A stretch of DNA of 19,110 nucleotides from PALSA-555 sp035468285 (GTDB taxonomy: Bacteria; Actinomycetota; Acidimicrobiia; IMCC26256; PALSA-555): the NCBI GenBank assembly GCA_035468285.1, contig DATISY010000051.1, positions 1 through 19,110 on the forward strand, written 5' to 3'. A program made the position numbers and the translations under genes. Below are positions 7,105-14,475 of the stretch, one piece after another. Each line of letters starts with the position of its first letter. Within the stretch, counting starts at the first letter, position 1. The notes below the pieces were generated by a model that saw only the letters and a program-made list of their open reading frames with translations, had not been told where the DNA came from and ran no database searches.

Positions 7105-7931
7105 GCCGCGACGGTCTCCCGGGCGAGCGTGGCCCACGCGTCGAGGCCGAGCGACTCGGCCCGCTCCGTCGGCGCGATCCCCGCTGCGACGAGCGTGGCC
7201 TCGGTGCGGTCGCCCAGCACCGGGCGTAACGCGCCGCGGAGCATCTTGCGGCGGTGCGCGAACCCGGCTCGCACCAACCGGAACAGGGTCTCGGTCTCGG
7301 GAACCTGCACCGGGGGCGCGGGGTGGCGGTCGAGGCGCACCAGGACCGACTCGACCTTCGGTTGGGGGAGGAACACCGTGGGTGGGACGACCCCGACGAC
7401 CCGGGCCGCGGCGTAGTAGGCGACCTTGACCGAGACGGCGCCGTAGGCGTCGTCGCCCGGCGTCGCCGCCAGCCGCTCCCCGACTTCGCGCTGCACCATG
7501 ACGAGCAGTCGGCTGACCTGGGGTGCCGCTTCGAGGAGCCGGACCACCACGGGCGTCGCGATGTTGTAGGGCAGGTTCGACACGCACGCCCACCCGTCAC
7601 CGCGGAGCGTCCCGAGGTCGAAGGTGAGGGCGTCGCCGGCGACGACGTCGACGTCGTCGCGCCCGGCGACGGTCTGCTCGAGGACGGACACGAGGTGCCG
7701 GTCGAGCTCGAGCGCGTGGACGTGCGCGCCCGCGTCGGCGAGCGCGCCGGTCAAGGCTCCGAGGCCGGGACCGATCTCGAGCACGTTCGTGCCGGGGTCG
7801 AGCTCGGCGAGGCGAACGATGCGACGCGCCGTGTTCGGGTCGTCCAAGAAGTTCTGGCCGAGCGCGCGACTCGGGTGCACGTCGTGGTCAGCGAGCAGCG
7901 CGCGCACCGACAGTGGAGAGGTGGGGGGCAC
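7101..7931 (-). CDS. rsmA: 16S rRNA adenine dimethyltransferase RsmA (KsgA)
   Basis: RsmA dimethylates two adjacent adenines near the 3' end of 16S rRNA late in 30S assembly. Motifs: SRALGQNFLDD, the SAM-binding VLEIGPGLGALT, ALELD, and motif IV NLPYNIATPV. I place the start at GTG 7931 (276 residues) because TACGGT ends exactly 7 bases upstream, the spacing expected for a leaderless mRNA, and family homology begins shortly after. The alternative ATG at 8006 adds 25 residues without family resemblance and would overlap the rpf stop region. The gene order tatD-rpf-rsmA-ispE is the mycobacterial one. Confidence 0.95.
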   Translation of the reverse strand: MPPTSPLSVRALLADHDVHPSRALGQNFLDDPNTARRIVRLAELDPGTNVLEIGPGLGALTGALADAGAHVHALELDRHLVSVLEQTVAGRDDVDVVAGDALTFDLGTLRGDGWACVSNLPYNIATPVVVRLLEAAPQVSRLLVMVQREVGERLAATPGDDAYGAVSVKVAYYAAARVVGVVPPTVFLPQPKVESVLVRLDRHPAPPVQVPETETLFRLVRAGFAHRRKMLRGALRPVLGDRTEATLVAAGIAPTERAESLGLDAWATLARETVAA

Positions 7932-7938
7932 GATGTCG

Positions 7939-7944
7939 ACCGTA
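7939..7944 (-). promoter_or_regulatory. Candidate -10 box (TACGGT) for leaderless rsmA
   Basis: GATACGGT is followed by 7 bases and then GTG. Initiation 7 bases downstream would put the first mRNA base at the start codon. No Shine-Dalgarno precedes the GTG. Confidence 0.45.
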
Positions 7945-7972
7945 TCGCGGGGGTGGGCGGCGTTCCGAGGGA

Positions 7973-9553
7973 TCAGGGATAGCCGAGCTTCTTGCCGCAA
8001 CCCCATGCCGTGAACCCGTACCGCTTCCGGACCCGCTCGGCGACGATGATCTGTTGCTCGCGTGTCGCCATCCCGGCGTTCGGCGCGAACTGCTGGCCGC
8101 CGAACGAGTTCCAGGTGCCGTTGTAGAAGCCGACACCGCCGGAGAACTGGGGGCCTTGCATGGCCCAGTTCCCGCCCGTCTCGCAGCGGGCGATGTTGTC
8201 CCAGCGGGGATCGGCCTTGGTCCCGAAGTAGTGGATGGTCGGCTGCGCGACGACGGTCGGCACCTGCGACACCGGGATCCGTCCTGATTCGGAGCCGTTG
8301 TTGCTGGTCACCGCGTACGCGGTGCGCATGACCCCAGGCGATCCCGGCTGGTCCCGGGTCGAGCCGACGTCGAGGTTCGGGTCGGGCAGCGTCTGGTCGG
8401 GAACGGCGTACGGCGCGGAGACGACCTGGATGTTGGTGGCGACGCGCACCACGGTGACGAACGGGTTGTCGACTGGGATCACCGAGTCGACGGGTGGGTC
8501 GGTGGTGTCCTGGGGGCCGAGCACGACCTTGTAGTTGGCGAGCAGCTCGCGGACCGTGAGGACGGGGAGGTCGTAGTTCACGCCCTGGCCGTCGAGGGCG
8601 AGGGTGCCCTTGCGGCGGGTGCGGAGCTGGATGCTGGCGCCGGACTGGAGCTTGGTCGGCGGGTTCCGCGGTGCGACGTTCGCCGGGAGCTTGAGGGAGG
8701 CGACGAAGTCGCGGGGCACCGAGTACGCGGTGTACACGACGCGGGTCGCGCCGTCGAGGTCGACGGTGACCGGGAACGCCCGCAGCACCCGGACTGTCAT
8801 CCCGTCGGAGAGGGAGGACGCCCGGCTCGGCTCGACCCGGTCGTCGGCGCCGAGCGTGACCTTCTGCTCTTTGAGGAGCGCGCCGACCGTGCTCTGCCCG
8901 CTCTGGGCGGAGATCAGCCGGCCGTCGACCCGGATCTGCACGTGGTCACCCTGGTTGAAGACCCGGGGGATCAGGTAGGCACCGCCGGCGACGATGACGG
9001 TGGCGAGCGCGACGGCGAGCATCCGGCGTGGACCGAGGCCGGTGAGTCCGCGCCGGTGCCGGCGAACGTCGGGCGGTGGTGTCGTCGCCGGCTCGGGGTC
9101 GACGAACTCGGTGATGTCGGGCAGGTCCTCGATCTCGGGCAGCGGCAGCCACGACGTCTCGTCGTGCGGCTCGGCGCGCGCCGGGGACGGCTGGGCGGGC
9201 GGGAGCTCGCGGGCGGCGGGGACGTCGAGGTTCGTGTCCGGTGAGAGCAGGTCGGTGATCTCGGGCAGGTCCTCGATCTCGGGCAGCGGGAGCCAGGCGG
9301 TCTCGTCGTGCGGCTCGGCGCGCGCCGGGGACGGCAACGAAGGCGGCACGGCGCGAGCTTCGGTGGTGTCGGCGACGTCGGGGGTGAGGAGCTCCTCGAC
9401 GCTGGGGAGCCCCTCGGGCTCGGGTAGGGGCAGCCACGACGTCTCGTCGTGCGGCTCGGCACGCGCCGGGGACGGCTGGACCAGGTCGGCGACGTGGGCG
9501 CTGGACGGTCGGCGCCGCGCGCGCAGCACGTGCCGGTGGGTCCAGCGACTCAT
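7973..9553 (-). CDS. RpfB-like resuscitation-promoting factor with triplicated N-terminal repeat
   Basis: Rpf proteins are secreted lytic transglycosylase-like muralytic enzymes that promote regrowth of dormant actinobacteria. This 526-residue protein resembles RpfB. Residues 1-177 are predicted cytoplasmic and contain three ~47-residue repeats. A single membrane helix (about 178-196, MLAVALATVIVAGGAYLI) follows. DUF348-type beta domains span about 205-400 (VRVDGRLIS-like units, e.g. TVDLDGATRVVYT), then a short G5-like segment (VPTVVAQPTIHYFGTK, 431-446). The catalytic Rpf domain covers 447-526: WDNIARCETGGNW contains Glu458, and Cys457 and Cys519 are positioned for the conserved disulfide. 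The large cytoplasmic region is unusual for RpfB. An internal start at Met178 would give a conventional anchored RpfB, but in-frame preservation of the repeats argues for ATG 9553. Confidence 0.92.
   Translation of the reverse strand: MSRWTHRHVLRARRRPSSAHVADLVQPSPARAEPHDETSWLPLPEPEGLPSVEELLTPDVADTTEARAVPPSLPSPARAEPHDETAWLPLPEIEDLPEITDLLSPDTNLDVPAARELPPAQPSPARAEPHDETSWLPLPEIEDLPDITEFVDPEPATTPPPDVRRHRRGLTGLGPRRMLAVALATVIVAGGAYLIPRVFNQGDHVQIRVDGRLISAQSGQSTVGALLKEQKVTLGADDRVEPSRASSLSDGMTVRVLRAFPVTVDLDGATRVVYTAYSVPRDFVASLKLPANVAPRNPPTKLQSGASIQLRTRRKGTLALDGQGVNYDLPVLTVRELLANYKVVLGPQDTTDPPVDSVIPVDNPFVTVVRVATNIQVVSAPYAVPDQTLPDPNLDVGSTRDQPGSPGVMRTAYAVTSNNGSESGRIPVSQVPTVVAQPTIHYFGTKADPRWDNIARCETGGNWAMQGPQFSGGVGFYNGTWNSFGGQQFAPNAGMATREQQIIVAERVRKRYGFTAWGCGKKLGYP
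9077..9475 (-). repeat. Three in-frame coding repeats of about 141-144 bases in the rpf gene
   Basis: Units start at 9475, 9334 and 9190 (residues 27, 74 and 122), 47 and 48 codons apart. Each begins PSPARAEPHDET, then S/A, then WLPLPE, and continues with an acidic stretch (GLPSVEELL, EDLPEITDLL, EDLPDITEFV). The DNA of the core is also nearly identical between units, pointing to recent duplication or gene conversion. The units are Pro-rich and acidic and lie before the membrane helix. Confidence 0.93.
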
Positions 9554-9676
9554 CCGTTCGTGGTCGGGAATGGGACTCCGCCTCCGGGCCGTCGTCCGTC
9601 CTGAGGCTGGCGGGACCCGCAGTCGCCGCCGTCAGCCGGACGTGGTCAAGACGGCATCTTGGCGCATCCACCGCCT

Positions 9677-9693
9677 CCCGGAGCGAATCCGGG
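9677..9693 (-). terminator. Stem-loop in the tatD-rpf gap
   Basis: CCCGGA and TCCGGG form a perfect 6-bp stem with a 5-base loop, 12 bases past the tatD stop. There is no T-tract. It could be a weak terminator or leader structure ahead of rpf. I recognise no riboswitch in the 152-base gap. Confidence 0.35.
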
Positions 9694-9705
9694 CAAAGGC
9701 GCAGG

Positions 9706-10488
9706 TCAGGGGGCCGCCCGGAGCCCGAAGACGGCCGCCGCGGCGTCGGTGGTCGCGGCGGCGATCGTGGCCGGGTCGAGGCCCTTCGCCGCGGCGAGGG
9801 CCGCGCCCACGACGGGCACCAGGGCGGGCTCGTTCTCGCGGCCCCGGTGCGGGACGGGCGCGAGGTAGGGGGCGTCCGTCTCGACGAGCAGCCGGGTGAG
9901 TGGGGTCAGCGCGGCGGCGGCGCGGACCGCGTCGGCGGTGCGGAACGAGACGATGCCGCTGAACGACAGCCACGCGTCGAGGTCGAGGGCGCGGCGGGCC
10001 TCGTCGGGTCCGCCCGTGAAGCAGTGGAACACCGTCCTGGGCGGTGGGCCCTCATCAGCGAGGATTCGGAAGGTGTCGGCCCAGGCGTCCCGGGTGTGGA
10101 CGACGAGTGCACGGTCGAGCTGCTTCGCCAACGCGATGTGGCGGCGGAACGAGGTCTCCTGGGTCGTCGGCGGCGAGTGCTCGTAGTAGAAGTCGAGGCC
10201 GGTCTCCCCCACCGCGACGACCGTCGGCGACGAGGCGACCGCCACGATCGTGTCCCATTCGGCGTCCAGGCGCGTCGCGTCGTGCGGATGGAGCCCAGCC
10301 GTGGCCCACACGTCGTCATGGTGCTCGGCGACCGCGACGGACGCCTGGGAGGACGCCGCGTCGGTCCCGACGCACACCACCCCGTCGACGTGCGCGGCCC
10401 GGGCGCGTTCCAACGCGTCCTCGGCGTCGACCGAGAGCGACCAGAGATGGGCGTGAGAGTCGACCCAGCCGCTCACCGCGTCGGACAC
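9706..10488 (-). CDS. tatD: TatD-family metal-dependent hydrolase (putative DNase)
   Basis: TatD proteins are TIM-barrel metallohydrolases; some act as 3'-5' exonucleases in DNA repair. The 260-residue protein shows the metal ligands in order: DSHAHL (His12, His14), VGETGLDF (Glu95), LVVHTRDA, VFHCFTGG, and LVETDAPYLAP with the final Asp. The start is GTG 10488, 8 bases after the metG stop; GTG 10476 is an in-frame alternative. Family homology starts just after. The open frame extends upstream into metG, but that part is not TatD. It is co-transcribed with metG, as in mycobacteria. Confidence 0.94.
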   Translation of the reverse strand: MSDAVSGWVDSHAHLWSLSVDAEDALERARAAHVDGVVCVGTDAASSQASVAVAEHHDDVWATAGLHPHDATRLDAEWDTIVAVASSPTVVAVGETGLDFYYEHSPPTTQETSFRRHIALAKQLDRALVVHTRDAWADTFRILADEGPPPRTVFHCFTGGPDEARRALDLDAWLSFSGIVSFRTADAVRAAAALTPLTRLLVETDAPYLAPVPHRGRENEPALVPVVGAALAAAKGLDPATIAAATTDAAAAVFGLRAAP

Positions 10489-10496
10489 CGGCCGGT

Positions 10497-12014
10497 TCAG
10501 GACTCGATGCGCGGGAAGAGCGGGGCGCCCTTGTCCAGCTGGGTGCTGCGGGGGCCCCGCCCCCACGCCGCCGCTTCCGGGAGCCGTTCGTCCTCGGGTG
10601 CGCCGGCGAGGCCGAGCCGGCGCCACAGCTCGCGGCTCGCGTTGGGGATGGCCGGCGACGCGAGCACGGCGATGAGCCGGAGCGCCTCGAGGCAGTCCCC
10701 GAGCACCGCGGTGGTGGCCTCGGCGTCGCCGGCCTTGTGGAGCTTCCACGGCTCCTCGGCCTCGATGTAGGCGTTGGCGGCTCGGATGAGGTCCCAGACC
10801 GCGCCGAACCCGCCCGCGAAGTCGAGCTGGTCGAGCGCCGCGGTGACGCCGTCCAGGGCACGCGCGGCGGCCGCGACGAGCGTGCCGTCGGCGCGCGTGT
10901 CGGGGGCCACACCACCGCAGTAGCTCGTTGCCATGTTCAGGACCCGGCTGGCGAGGTTCCCGAAGTTGTTGGCGAGGTCAGCGTTGTGGCGAGCGACCAT
11001 CGCCTCATAGCTGAAGTCACCGTCGGGACCGAACTTCTGGTCGGCGAGGAAGTGGTAGCGAACACCGTCCACACCGAAGTCCGCGACCAGGTCAGCGGGA
11101 GCGATCTGGTTCGCCGCGGTCTTGCTCATCTTCTCCCCGCCGACGAGCAGGAAGCCGTGGGCGAAGACGTGCTTCGGGGGGAGCTCGCCGGCGGCCATCA
11201 GCATCGCGGGCCAGTACACGGCGTGGAACCGCAGGATGTCCTTGCCGATCACGTGGTAGTCGGCAGGCCAGTAGCGGTCGAAGCGGGCCCGGTCCTGCCC
11301 GTACCCGACCGCGGTGCAGTAGTTGAACAGCGCGTCGAACCACACGTACGTGATGTGCTTCGGGTCCCACGGCAGCGGGATGCCCCACGACAGCGAAGTG
11401 CGGCTCATCGAGAAGTCTCGCAGCCCGCCCTTGATGAAGCCGAGCACCTCGTTGCGGCGGCTCTCGGGCTTGACCGCGTCCGGATGTTCCCGGTAGTGCT
11501 CGAGGAGCCGGTCCTCGAATCGTGACAGCTGGAAGAAGTAGTTCTCCTCGGTGACCCGCTCGACGGGGGTGCCGTGGATGCGGCACAGGCCGTTCACGAG
11601 CTCGTCCTCGGTGTAATAGGCCTCGCACGCCACGCAGTAGAGGCCCTCGTAGGTGGCGAGCTCGATGTAGCCGTTGTCGTAGACCACCTGGAGGAACTGC
11701 TGCACCGCCTCGTAGTGGCGGGGCTCGGTGGTGCGGATGAAGTCGGTGTTGCTGATGTCAAGCAGGTCCCACGCCCCCCGGAAACCGAGGCTCGTCCGGT
11801 CGGCCCACTCCAAGGGACTGACCCCTTGCGACTCCGCGGCCCGTTGGATCTTCAGCCCGTGCTCGTCGGTCCCGGTGAGGAACACCACATCGTCGCCCCA
11901 AAGCCGCCGCCAGCGGGCGAGCGCGTCGGCCGCGATCGTCGTGTACGCGTGCCCGATGTGGGGCACGTCGTTCACGTAGTAGATCGGTGTCGTCACATAG
12001 AACGGCGTGCCCAT
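10497..12014 (-). CDS. metG: Methionyl-tRNA synthetase
   Basis: MetRS charges tRNA-Met and initiator tRNA. The 505-residue protein is a class I synthetase with HIGH at residues 19-22 (VPHIGHAYTT) and KMSKT near residue 300 (GGEKMSKTAAN). The zinc knuckle is YCVACEAYYTEDELVNGLCR followed by IHG. This Cys-x2-Cys...Cys-x2-His pattern is like the Thermus enzyme. There is no C-terminal tRNA-binding (EMAP-like) extension, typical of the short form found in actinobacteria. The ATG at 12014 is set by TACCCT ending exactly 7 bases upstream, suggesting a leaderless transcript, and by homology. The frame stays open far upstream opposite rsmI but is not coding there. Confidence 0.97.
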   Translation of the reverse strand: MGTPFYVTTPIYYVNDVPHIGHAYTTIAADALARWRRLWGDDVVFLTGTDEHGLKIQRAAESQGVSPLEWADRTSLGFRGAWDLLDISNTDFIRTTEPRHYEAVQQFLQVVYDNGYIELATYEGLYCVACEAYYTEDELVNGLCRIHGTPVERVTEENYFFQLSRFEDRLLEHYREHPDAVKPESRRNEVLGFIKGGLRDFSMSRTSLSWGIPLPWDPKHITYVWFDALFNYCTAVGYGQDRARFDRYWPADYHVIGKDILRFHAVYWPAMLMAAGELPPKHVFAHGFLLVGGEKMSKTAANQIAPADLVADFGVDGVRYHFLADQKFGPDGDFSYEAMVARHNADLANNFGNLASRVLNMATSYCGGVAPDTRADGTLVAAAARALDGVTAALDQLDFAGGFGAVWDLIRAANAYIEAEEPWKLHKAGDAEATTAVLGDCLEALRLIAVLASPAIPNASRELWRRLGLAGAPEDERLPEAAAWGRGPRSTQLDKGAPLFPRIES

Positions 12015-12021
12015 CAGGTCC

Positions 12022-12027
12022 AGGGTA
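12022..12027 (-). promoter_or_regulatory. Candidate -10 box (TACCCT) for leaderless metG
   Basis: CGGTACCCT, then 7 bases, then ATG. There is no Shine-Dalgarno. It sits in the 35-base gap after rsmI, so metG-tatD probably has its own promoter as well as any read-through. Confidence 0.5.
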
Positions 12028-12049
12028 CCGACCCTCGCGCGCGACGCAC

Positions 12050-12895
12050 TCAGGGATTGGCGCGCCGCGCGAGCACCGCGTCGTACGCCCGACGGCGGGC
12101 AATGCCCAGCCGGGCCGCGACCTGCGCCGCCGCGTCCTTCGCCGAGAGGCCGGCACCGAGCGCGGCGTCGACTTCGCTCGTGACGTCGGCCTCGGTGGCC
12201 TCGCCCGGGGCGGGCGCCCCGCCGACGACGATCACGTACTCGCCGCGCGGCTCGCGCGCGTCGGCGTGGGCGATCGCCTCGGCGAGGGTGCCGCGGAAGA
12301 CCTCTTCGTGAAGCTTGGTGAGCTCGCGGGCGAGGACCACCGGCCGGTCCGGGCCGCAGGCCCCGGCGAGGTCGGCGAGGGTCTCGGCCAGGTGGTGGGG
12401 CGATTCGAAGATGACGATCGTGCGCGGCTCGCGGGCCAGCGCACCGAGCCGGTCGCGCCGGGCGGTGCCGCGGCGAGGCAGGAACCCCTCGAACACGAAC
12501 CGTTGGCTCGGGAGCCCGGAGATCGCGAGACCGGCCAGGGCGGCGCTCGGTCCGGGCACCACCTCCACCATGACGCCTGCTTCGACGCAGACCCGCACGA
12601 GGCGCTCCCCGGGGTCCGAGACGCCCGGCATGCCCGCGTCGGTGACGACGGCGACGACGGCTCCTTTGCGGATCTTCTCGACCAGCTCGGCGGCGCGGGC
12701 CCGCTCGTTGTGCTCGTGGACTGCGAGAAGCCGCCGGCCCGCGGATACCCCGGCGTGGGTGAGCAGGCCTCGGGTCCGGCGGGTGTCCTCGGCCGCGATG
12801 ACGTCGGCGTCGCGGAGGGCCTCGACCGCCCGCGGGGCGAGATCGCCGAGGTTGCCGATGGGGGTGCCGACGAGCACCAGTCGCCCTTCGCTCAT
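12050..12895 (-). CDS. rsmI: 16S rRNA 2'-O-methyltransferase RsmI
   Basis: RsmI methylates the ribose of C1402 in the decoding centre of 16S rRNA. The 281-residue protein has the tetrapyrrole-methylase-like fold: LVGTPIGNLGDLAPRAVEAL at residues 7-26, AAEDTRRT, VVTDAGMPGVSDPG, and EVVPGPSAALAGLAISGLP. The C-terminal tail (SAKDAAAQVAARLGIARRRAY) is the helix-turn-helix-like end seen in this family. ATG 12895 is chosen because GAGG lies 8 bases before it (12904-12907) and homology starts there. It begins 13 bases after the stop of the YchF-like gene, so the two form one transcription unit. Confidence 0.95.
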   Translation of the reverse strand: MSEGRLVLVGTPIGNLGDLAPRAVEALRDADVIAAEDTRRTRGLLTHAGVSAGRRLLAVHEHNERARAAELVEKIRKGAVVAVVTDAGMPGVSDPGERLVRVCVEAGVMVEVVPGPSAALAGLAISGLPSQRFVFEGFLPRRGTARRDRLGALAREPRTIVIFESPHHLAETLADLAGACGPDRPVVLARELTKLHEEVFRGTLAEAIAHADAREPRGEYVIVVGGAPAPGEATEADVTSEVDAALGAGLSAKDAAAQVAARLGIARRRAYDAVLARRANP

Positions 12896-12908
12896 CCAAC
12901 GGTCCTCG

Positions 12909-13931
12909 TCAGACGTTGAAGCGGATCTCGAGCACGTCCCCGTCCTGCACGACGTAGTCCTTGCCTTCGACCCGGAGCTTGCCGACCTCCTTGGCCTTGG
13001 CCCAGGAGCCGATCTCGAGCAGCTCCTCCCACCAGATGACCTCGGCGCGGATGAAGCCCCGCTGCAGGTCCGAGTGGATGACGCCTGCGCACTCGGGGGC
13101 GGTGGAACCAGCTCGGAACGTCCACGCACGCGATTCCTTGTCGCCCGTGGTGAGGAAGGTGCGGCGACCGAGGAGGTGCAATGCCGAGCGCGCCAACCGC
13201 GGCACGACGCTCTCGGGGACACCGAGGTCCGCGAGCAGCTGGGCTCGCTCTTCCCCCTCGGCCGCGACGACTTCGGGGTCCCCTTCGAGCTCGACGCATA
13301 CGGCGAGCGCGTCGTCGCCGAACGGCTCGACGAGACGGTCCGCGTCGTCGAGCTGGTCGACGTCGATGTTGACGACGACGAGCGCCGGTTTGTTGGTCAG
13401 GAGGAAGACCGGCTCGAGGTTGGTGCGGTCCTCGGCGTTGAGGTCGGAGCGGTAGACCGGGATCCCGTCACCGAGCACCGCCTCGGCGCGTTCGAGCGTC
13501 GCGATCTCGGCCGCGAGGGACTTGTCGCCCTTCGCAGCTCGGCGCTGCTTGTAGAGACGGGCCTCGACCGAGCCGAGGTCGGCGAGGATCAGCTCCTCCT
13601 CCAGGGAGGTGAGCTCCCGGGCCGGATCGTGCCCCTCACTGGCACGGACGACGAGCAGCACCGCGTCGCAATCCCGGAGCGAGCCGAGGAGCCGGCTGCC
13701 CATCCCCTTGCCGGCCTCGGTCGACAGTGCGGGGAGCATCACCACCTGGAACGTGGCCCGCACGATGTTCTTGGACTTCGACATCGTGGCCAGCCGGTCC
13801 AGCCGCTCGTCGGGGATCGCGACCGACCCGAGGACCCGATCGGCGGCGTTCGCGGCGTCCTGGCCCGTCAACGCGGCGAAGACCCCCGTGTGCCCCGATT
13901 CCGGGAGGCCGACCAGCCCGAGATGCTCCAT
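12909..13931 (-). CDS. YchF/OLA1-like protein (DUF933/TGS) with degenerate nucleotide-binding motifs
   Basis: YchF is normally a ribosome-associated ATPase/GTPase of the Obg class. The C terminus is clearly YchF: AGVIHSDLQRGFIRAEVI, then KEVGKLRVEGKDYVVQDGD (TGS/DUF933 domain). The N-terminal G domain is badly altered. The P-loop reads GLPESGHT (residues 8-15), with His14 where GKS requires Lys. The G3 DxAG region reads MLPAL. The NxxE specificity motif reads NIDV. Length is 340 residues against about 363 for standard YchF. I infer a nucleotide-independent or pseudo-enzyme paralogue; the true YchF would be elsewhere in the genome. ATG 13931 lies 8 bases after TAGCCT, suggesting a leaderless mRNA. 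Confidence 0.88.
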   Translation of the reverse strand: MEHLGLVGLPESGHTGVFAALTGQDAANAADRVLGSVAIPDERLDRLATMSKSKNIVRATFQVVMLPALSTEAGKGMGSRLLGSLRDCDAVLLVVRASEGHDPARELTSLEEELILADLGSVEARLYKQRRAAKGDKSLAAEIATLERAEAVLGDGIPVYRSDLNAEDRTNLEPVFLLTNKPALVVVNIDVDQLDDADRLVEPFGDDALAVCVELEGDPEVVAAEGEERAQLLADLGVPESVVPRLARSALHLLGRRTFLTTGDKESRAWTFRAGSTAPECAGVIHSDLQRGFIRAEVIWWEELLEIGSWAKAKEVGKLRVEGKDYVVQDGDVLEIRFNV

Positions 13932-13939
13932 CGGTGGCG

Positions 13940-13945
13940 AGGCTA
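13940..13945 (-). promoter_or_regulatory. Candidate -10 box (TAGCCT) for the leaderless YchF-like gene
   Basis: GGTAGCCTCGCC is followed by ACCG and ATG, with 8 bases between the hexamer and the start codon. The 12-mer is identical to the one upstream of tRNA-Gln. Confidence 0.5.
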
Positions 13946-13994
13946 CCGGCGGTCGCGGGCAGACTCTCCGAGGCCGACTCGCCAAGGGGGACCG

Positions 13995-14441
13995 ATGCCC
14001 GACCTGCAAGCGCTCGCTGACCGCCTCGAGATCGAAGACGTGCTGACCCGCTACGCGTGGGCGCTCGACAGCAAGCAGTTCGATGAGCTCGACGGCGTCT
14101 TCACACCTGACGCGCAGCTCGACTACACCAGCTCCGGCGGTGAAGCCGGCGCGTACACCGACGTGAAGGCCTGGTTGGCGAAGGTGCTGCCTCACTTCCC
14201 CGCCTACCAGCACCTCGTCACCAACAAAGACATCACCATCGACGGTGACCGGGCGACGAGCCGATCCGAGTTCTACAACCCGATGGTCATGGGCAAAGGC
14301 GACGGCTCCACGAGCATCTTCTTCGTCGGCGGCGAGTACCACGACGACCTCGTCCGCACCCCGCACGGATGGCGAATCACGAACCGGGTCGAGAAGTCGA
14401 TCTGGACCGACGGGGCCGTGCCGCAGGCACCGCCCGGTTGA
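13995..14441 (+). CDS. SnoaL/NTF2-like fold protein, function unknown
   Basis: The 148-residue protein fits the SnoaL-like (NTF2 superfamily) cone-shaped fold. It starts with helices (LADRLEIEDVLTRYAWALDS), then FDELDGVFTPDAQLDYTSSGG, a conserved-looking QHLVTNKDITIDGDRA, and a C-terminal strand RTPHGWRITNRVEKSIWTDG. Tyr and His at positions like those used by bile-acid dehydratase and steroid isomerase relatives (Tyr in RYAW, His in YQHLV) suggest a small-molecule dehydratase or isomerase, but the substrate cannot be told. AAGGGGG at 13984-13990 is a good ribosome binding site. The gene is divergent from the YchF-like gene (63 bases) and convergent with the protease gene. The frame stays open for 1.7 kb upstream, antisense to other genes; this is not coding. 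Confidence 0.88.
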   Translation: MPDLQALADRLEIEDVLTRYAWALDSKQFDELDGVFTPDAQLDYTSSGGEAGAYTDVKAWLAKVLPHFPAYQHLVTNKDITIDGDRATSRSEFYNPMVMGKGDGSTSIFFVGGEYHDDLVRTPHGWRITNRVEKSIWTDGAVPQAPPG

Positions 14442-14455
14442 TGCGGCCCGGGCGC

Positions 14456-14475
14456 GTCAGGGGCAGACGCCTGAC
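14456..14475 (+). terminator. Weak stem-loop between SnoaL-like gene and protease gene
   Basis: GTCAGG and CCTGAC form a 6-bp stem with an 8-base loop. It overlaps the last codons and stop of the protease gene on the other strand, 14 bases after the SnoaL-like stop. No T-tract follows. Confidence 0.3.

Noticed and set aside
9077..9475. Regularly spaced repeats resembling a CRISPR or tandem-repeat array
   Set aside because: The spacing of 141-144 bases, an unbroken reading frame and sequence similarity across the whole unit show they are coding repeats of the Rpf protein.
12015..12899. Extended N terminus for MetRS in the same frame
   Set aside because: It is a shadow of rsmI in another frame. 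MetRS homology begins exactly at ATG 12014.
12315..14441. 708-codon plus-strand frame ending in the SnoaL-like domain, suggesting a large fusion protein
   Set aside because: Only the last 148 codons look like protein. The upstream part is antisense to rsmI and the YchF-like gene. A strong ribosome binding site sits just before ATG 13995.
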